64,000 nucleotides of DNA from Miltoncostaea marina (GTDB lineage: Bacteria; Actinomycetota; Thermoleophilia; Miltoncostaeales; Miltoncostaeaceae): positions 1,954,501 through 2,018,500 of the forward strand of contig NZ_CP064655.1 in the NCBI RefSeq assembly GCF_018141525.1, written 5' to 3'. Positions 60,232-64,000 of this stretch are shown here, piece by piece. The position numbers were made by a program, and so were the translations under genes. How positions within the stretch are numbered: position 1 is the first letter of the stretch; the number at the start of each line of letters is the position of its first letter. The notes beneath the pieces are model-generated. The model searched no databases and was not told the DNA's origin. It was given only the letters and a program-made list of their open reading frames with translations.

Positions 60232-60737
60232 CAGCCGAGCAGGTCCGGGCGCACGACGATGCGCCGGCCGGGCAGGTCGAGGTCGCGCACGGCGTCGGCG
60301 GTGAAGGGGACGAGCACCGGGCCGTCGGCGGTGGCGACCTCCAGCGCGTCGTTGGCCGGCGCGGCGATGACGTCGCTGACCGGCCCGAGCGGGCGGTCGC
60401 CCAGGAGCACCTCGCAGCCGACCAGGTCGCGCACGAAGAAGGTGTCGGGGTCGCCGAGCTCGGCGATGCGACCGGGCTCCACCGCGATCTCGGCGCCGGT
60501 CAGGGCGGCGGCGGCCTCGCGGTCGCCGACCTCGTCGAACCGCAGCACCGGGGCGTCGGCCATGCCGCCGCGCTCGGCCACGGTCAGCAGCCGCGGCGCT
60601 CCGTCGCGCGGGCGCGCCTCCACCACCTCGCCGCGCTCCAGCGTGCCGAGCGTCGGGCCCGAGGCGCGCGCGCGGACGCCGCCGCGCACCCCGTGGGGGC
60701 GGCCGATCGTGCCGATCACGACCCGCGACGCCGTCAT
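60231..60737 (-). CDS. rimM: Ribosome maturation factor RimM
   Basis: This 168-residue protein has VVIGTIGRPHGVRGGVRA at the N-terminus and a C-terminal PRC barrel with FFVRDLVGCEVLLGDRPLG and VLVPFTADAVRDLDLPGRR. It binds S19 and assists 30S assembly. It belongs to the rpsP-trmD operon, 15 bases after khpA. Confidence 0.96.
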   Translation of the reverse strand: MTASRVVIGTIGRPHGVRGGVRARASGPTLGTLERGEVVEARPRDGAPRLLTVAERGGMADAPVLRFDEVGDREAAAALTGAEIAVEPGRIAELGDPDTFFVRDLVGCEVLLGDRPLGPVSDVIAAPANDALEVATADGPVLVPFTADAVRDLDLPGRRIVVRPDLLG

Positions 60738-60752
60738 GGGGACGGCGCCGGC

Positions 60753-61001
60753 CTAGTCGACGATCTCGAGGGTGGCGCGCTCCCCCCGCGCGGTGCAGGC
60801 CGCGCGCAGGATGACGCGCAGCGCGCGCGCGATCCTGCCGCCCCGGCCGATGACCTGGCCGAGGTCCTCCTCGGCGACGTACAGCGAGATCACCCGGCCG
60901 TCGCCGTCGGCCTCCTCGGTGACCTCGACCCGCTCCGGGTGATCCACCAGGCCCCGCGCGAGCGCGGCGACCATGTTCGCGAGCGGGCTCGGATCGGCCA
61001 T
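60753..61001 (-). CDS. khpA: KH-domain RNA-binding protein KhpA
   Basis: This 82-residue protein has a single KH domain with VISLYVAEEDLGQVIGRGGR, in which GRGG is the RNA-binding loop, followed by IARALRVILRAA. KhpA is the usual partner between rpsP and rimM and binds RNA together with KhpB in Gram-positive bacteria. It starts two bases after the rpsP stop. Confidence 0.95.
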   Translation of the reverse strand: MADPSPLANMVAALARGLVDHPERVEVTEEADGDGRVISLYVAEEDLGQVIGRGGRIARALRVILRAACTARGERATLEIVD

Positions 61002-61003
61002 CG

Positions 61004-61252
61004 TCAGGCCGCGGCCTGGGCGCGCGCGATCTTGATCAGCTTCTTCACCGCCTGCGAGGGCTGGGCGCCCTGGGCGATCCAGGTGTCGGCCTTGGCGACG
61101 TCGATCTCGACGACCGAGGGCTCGGTCTGGGGGTTGTAGCGGCCGATCGTCTCGATGTTGCGGCCGTCGCGCGGGGAGCGCGAGTCGGCGACGACGACGC
61201 GGTAGATGGCGTTCTTCTTGCCGCCCACTCGGGCGAGGCGGATCTTGACCAC
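61004..61252 (-). CDS. rpsP: Small ribosomal subunit protein bS16
   Basis: This 82-residue protein has [40 protein letters not shown] and [20 protein letters not shown]. The GTG start is supported by AAGGAG a few bases upstream; a longer frame exists but is unconserved. It begins the ribosome-maturation part of the block, 28 bases after ffh. Confidence 0.98.
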   Translation of the reverse strand: MVKIRLARVGGKKNAIYRVVVADSRSPRDGRNIETIGRYNPQTEPSVVEIDVAKADTWIAQGAQPSQAVKKLIKIARAQAAA

Positions 61253-61280
61253 GGTGCTCCTTGTCTGGGGGTCGGGCGGG

Positions 61281-62597
61281 TTACCTGCCGAGGAGAGCGG
61301 GCAGGCCACCGCGGCCCATCTGCTTCATCAGCTTCCGCATCTGCTTGAACTGTGACAGGAGTTGGTTGACCTCCTGCACGCTTGTGCCGCTGCCGGAGGC
61401 GATGCGCCGCCGCCGGCTGCCGTTGATGATCTCCGGGTGGCGCCGCTCCTGCAGCGTCATGCTGCGGATGATCGCCTCGACGCGGTCGAGCTGGCCGTCG
61501 TCGACCTGCAGGTCCCGGGCCTTCGCGGCGTTGCGGAACCCGGGGATCATGCCGAGGACCTGGGACATCGGGCCCATGCGGCGCACCTGGTGCATCTGCT
61601 CGAGGAAGTCCTCGAGGGTGAGCGAGCCGCCGCGGATCTTCTGCTCCAGGCGCTTCGCGTCGTCCACGTCGACCGTCGCCTGGGCCTTCTCGATCAGGCT
61701 CATGACGTCGCCCATGCCGAGGATGCGGGACGCCATGCGGTCGGGGTGGAAGGGCTCCAGGGCGTCGACCTTCTCGCCGGTGCCGACGAACAGGATCGGC
61801 TTGCCGCTGACCGCGCGCACCGACAGCGCCGCGCCGCCGCGGGCGTCGCCGTCGAGCTTCGTCAGCGCGACCCCGTCGAAATCGACCGCCTCGCCGAACG
61901 CCTTCGCGACATCGACGGCGCTCTGGCCGGTCATCGCATCGACCACCAGCACGACGCTCGTGGGCTGGATCGCGTCGCGCACCCGCACGAGCTCGTCCAT
62001 CATCTCGGCGTCGATCGTGAGGCGGCCGGCGGTGTCGACGATGACCAGGTCGCGGCCGGCGCGGCGCGCGGCCTCCACGCCGTTGCGCGCGATCGCGACC
62101 GCGTCCCCGCCGTCCTCGCGGTGCACGGGCACGTCGATCTGCTGACCCAGCACGGCGAGCTGCTCGGCCGCCGCCGGGCGGTGCACGTCGCAGGCCACGA
62201 GCATCGGCGCGCGGCCCTGCTGGCGGAAGTGGCGGGCCAGCTTCGCCGCGCAGGTGGTCTTGCCGGAGCCCTGCAGGCCGGCCATCAGCACGATGGTCGG
62301 GGGCTTCGATGCGAGCGGCAGCGCGACGTTCGACTCGCCCATCAGCGCGGTGAGCTCGTCGCTGACGATCTTCACGACCTGCTGGTCGGGGGTCAGCGAC
62401 TCCATCACCTCGGCGCCCTTGGCGCGGGCGGCGATCGCCGTGGTGAGCTGCTTGACGACGGGCAGGCTGACGTCGGCCTCGAGCAGGGACAGGCGGATGG
62501 CCCGCATCGCCTGGTCGATGTCGGACTCGGTCAGCTTCCCGCGGCCCTTCAGGCCCGAGAAGATCCCCTGCAGCTTGTCGGTCAGCGCGTCGAACAT
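61281..62597 (-). CDS. ffh: Signal recognition particle protein Ffh
   Basis: This 438-residue GTPase directs nascent membrane proteins to the membrane. The N domain starts [20 protein letters not shown]; the G domain has [15 protein letters not shown] (P loop), [16 protein letters not shown] and [16 protein letters not shown]. The M domain has [19 protein letters not shown] and [20 protein letters not shown]. It pairs with FtsY encoded just upstream. Confidence 0.98.
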   Translation of the reverse strand: MFDALTDKLQGIFSGLKGRGKLTESDIDQAMRAIRLSLLEADVSLPVVKQLTTAIAARAKGAEVMESLTPDQQVVKIVSDELTALMGESNVALPLASKPPTIVLMAGLQGSGKTTCAAKLARHFRQQGRAPMLVACDVHRPAAAEQLAVLGQQIDVPVHREDGGDAVAIARNGVEAARRAGRDLVIVDTAGRLTIDAEMMDELVRVRDAIQPTSVVLVVDAMTGQSAVDVAKAFGEAVDFDGVALTKLDGDARGGAALSVRAVSGKPILFVGTGEKVDALEPFHPDRMASRILGMGDVMSLIEKAQATVDVDDAKRLEQKIRGGSLTLEDFLEQMHQVRRMGPMSQVLGMIPGFRNAAKARDLQVDDGQLDRVEAIIRSMTLQERRHPEIINGSRRRRIASGSGTSVQEVNQLLSQFKQMRKLMKQMGRGGLPALLGR

Positions 62598-62644
62598 CGC
62601 CAGCCGATCACTCTAGACGACGCGTCACCCCTCGGGTGGCGCGA

Positions 62645-63649
62645 TCAGCCGTCCGGCGCGAAGACCGCGCGGGCGAAGGCCTGGGCGTCGAACGGCTGCA
62701 GGTCCTCCAGCTTCTCGCCGGAGCCCACGATCTTCACCGGGATGCCGAGCTCGCGGCGGATCGCCAGCGCGATGCCGCCCCGCGCCGTGCCGTCGACCTT
62801 CGTCAGCACGACGCCGGTGAGGTCGACCGCCTCGTCGAACAGCCGCGCCTGGCTGAGGCCGTTCTGGCCGGTGGTCGCGTCGAGCACCAGGAGCACCTCG
62901 TGCGGCGCGTCGGGGTCGACCTTGCGCACCACCGCCGCAACCTTGCGGAGCTCCTCCATCAGGTTGCGCTGGGTCTGCAGCCGCCCGGCGGTGTCGATGA
63001 GGGCCACGTCGGCGCCGCGGGCGCGGGCCGACGCCACGGCGTCGTAGGCCACCGCCCCCGGGTCGGCGCCCTGACGCTGGCGCACGAGCTGGGCGCCGGC
63101 GCGGTCCGCCCACACGGCGAGCTGGTCGATGGCCGCGGCGCGGTACGTGTCGGCGGCGCCGATCACCACGCTCTTGCCGAGCTCGCCCAGCCGGTAGGCC
63201 AGCTTGCCGACGGTGGTGGTCTTGCCGCTGCCGTTGACCCCCACGATCAGGATGACCGTGGGCGACCCGTCGAGCGGGATGCGGGCCGGCTCTGGGGCCA
63301 TGTGCGCCGCCATCGTGCGCCACAGCACCTTCGAGACGTCGTCGCCGCTCACGATGCGGCCCTGAGCCGCCTCCTCGCGCAGCTCCTCGACGAGCGCCAG
63401 CGAGGCGTCCATGCCGCAGTCGGCCCCGATGAGGGCCTCCTCGAGCTCGTCCCACGTCGACTCGGTGACGAGCTTGCCGGCGTAGATGCCGGCGAGCTGC
63501 GGCGAGATCGTCTGCCGCGGGCGGCTGAGGTTCTCGCGCAGGCGCGCCATGAGGCCGCGCCGGCGCGGGGCCGCCTCCTCCGCGGGCGGCGGGGCGATCC
63601 CGAGCAGCTCCGCCCAGGCCTCGCGGTCGCCCTCCCCCGCCCCGCTCAC
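62645..63649 (-). CDS. ftsY: Signal recognition particle receptor FtsY
   Basis: This 334-residue GTPase has a short acidic N-terminus (about 35 residues, no A-domain expansion), then an N domain and a G domain: GVNGSGKTTTVGKLAYRLG, ADTYRAAAIDQLAVWA, DTAGRLQTQRNLMEELRKV, TKVDGTARGG and GSGEKLEDLQPFDAQAF. The GTG start overlaps the smc stop by four bases. Confidence 0.98.
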   Translation of the reverse strand: MSGAGEGDREAWAELLGIAPPPAEEAAPRRRGLMARLRENLSRPRQTISPQLAGIYAGKLVTESTWDELEEALIGADCGMDASLALVEELREEAAQGRIVSGDDVSKVLWRTMAAHMAPEPARIPLDGSPTVILIVGVNGSGKTTTVGKLAYRLGELGKSVVIGAADTYRAAAIDQLAVWADRAGAQLVRQRQGADPGAVAYDAVASARARGADVALIDTAGRLQTQRNLMEELRKVAAVVRKVDPDAPHEVLLVLDATTGQNGLSQARLFDEAVDLTGVVLTKVDGTARGGIALAIRRELGIPVKIVGSGEKLEDLQPFDAQAFARAVFAPDG

Positions 63650-64000
63650 CCGGCCGCGCCGCCGGGGATCGCGTGGAGCGCCCGGCGCACGTAGGGACGG
63701 GCGGGGCCCTCGACGTCGCGCGTCAGGCGGCGCGCGACGATCTGGGAGACGCCCTCGGAGCCCATGGTCACGCCGAAGATCGTATCGGCGATCTCGACGG
63801 TCGGCTGCTGGTGGGTGATCAGCAGGAACTGGGTCCGCTCGGCGAGGCGCTTCACCACCGCCAGGAAGCGGCGCAGGTTGACGTCGTCGAGGGCGGCCTC
63901 GACCTCGTCCAGCAGGTAGAACGGCGCGGGGCGGGCCATCGCCAGGGCGAGGCAGAAGGCGAGCGCCACGAGCGACCGCTCGCCGCCCGAGAGCAGCGCC
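63646..64000 (-). CDS. smc: Chromosome segregation protein SMC, C-terminal end (partial)
   Basis: The last 117 codons of smc lie in the window; the gene continues past the right edge. They include the ABC signature region LLSGGERS, then ALAFCLALAMARPAPFYLLDEVEAALDD (Walker B) and FLLITHQQPTVEIADTIFGV. The order smc-ftsY-ffh is common in actinobacteria. SMC compacts the chromosome together with ScpA and ScpB. Confidence 0.95.
   Translation of the reverse strand, partial: ALLSGGERSLVALAFCLALAMARPAPFYLLDEVEAALDDVNLRRFLAVVKRLAERTQFLLITHQQPTVEIADTIFGVTMGSEGVSQIVARRLTRDVEGPARPYVRRALHAIPGGAAG

Overview
This is a very GC-rich window (about three quarters G+C by eye) packed with short-spaced genes, many overlapping by four bases (ATGA or GTGA junctions). 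The gene content points to a high-GC actinobacterium, most likely of the deep-branching class Thermoleophilia (inference). Evidence: a fused PafB-PafC WYL regulator, menaquinone made by the futalosine route (MqnE), a LigD-type polymerase, and many genes with a TANNNT -10 box only 5-9 bases before the start codon (leaderless transcripts). No prophage, CRISPR array or plasmid functions were seen. The only mobile DNA is a 0.5-kb IS5-like remnant.

Layout. 1-2.6 kb: tail of an M3 oligoendopeptidase, an overlapping HTH/zinc-ribbon pair, a methyltransferase, tRNA-Asn with a terminator, and a SLOG-fold protein. 2.8-4.5 kb: a small protein with two copies of an R-[VI]-FPKGI motif, followed by a SPASM-like radical SAM enzyme; this is the best candidate for an undescribed peptide-modification system. 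4.7-7.2 kb: a repair operon (LigD-type polymerase, a fusion of an alkyltransferase-like domain to an AlkA glycosylase, Nudix). 7.2-12 kb: nicotinamidase, GGDEF/EAL protein, macrodomain protein with a coupled membrane protein, second AlkA-like glycosylase. 12-16.8 kb: the complete three-gene locus for the osmolyte N-acetylglutaminylglutamine amide (NAGGN). 16.8-29 kb: decayed membrane protein, GNAT enzyme, SF2 helicase, MFS/TetR pair, secreted repeat protein, thioesterase-RecQ pair, DUF202 protein and a Ser/Thr kinase with an outer GxxxG helix. 29-35.8 kb: IS remnant, then a minus-strand operon of sensor kinase, trpF, trpB, trpA and a cell-wall amidase, with two divergent response regulators.

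35.9-41.1 kb: secreted protein, then a CorA, HIT, phosphomannomutase, ABC ATPase and permease operon. 41.2-42.7 kb: a 48-bp and a 35-bp tandem repeat on either side of mqnE; the second one contains the start codon of a DUF1802 gene. 42.7-44.5 kb: a five-gene operon with DUF1802, a thioredoxin-like [2Fe-2S] ferredoxin, two small proteins and a 32-residue membrane peptide. 44.5-50.9 kb: decarboxylating dehydrogenase, unknown proteins, CoA-type Nudix, UbiA prenyltransferase and PafBC. 50.9-58.3 kb: methyltransferase, dprA, comM, VOC protein, frameshifted subtilase, enolase-superfamily enzyme, yraN. 58.4-64 kb: the conserved minus-strand block smc, ftsY, ffh, rpsP, khpA, rimM, trmD, rplS, rnhB (protein targeting, ribosome and tRNA maturation).

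Together the accessory genes lean towards DNA and alkylation repair, nucleotide-pool cleaning, osmotic protection and envelope signalling.
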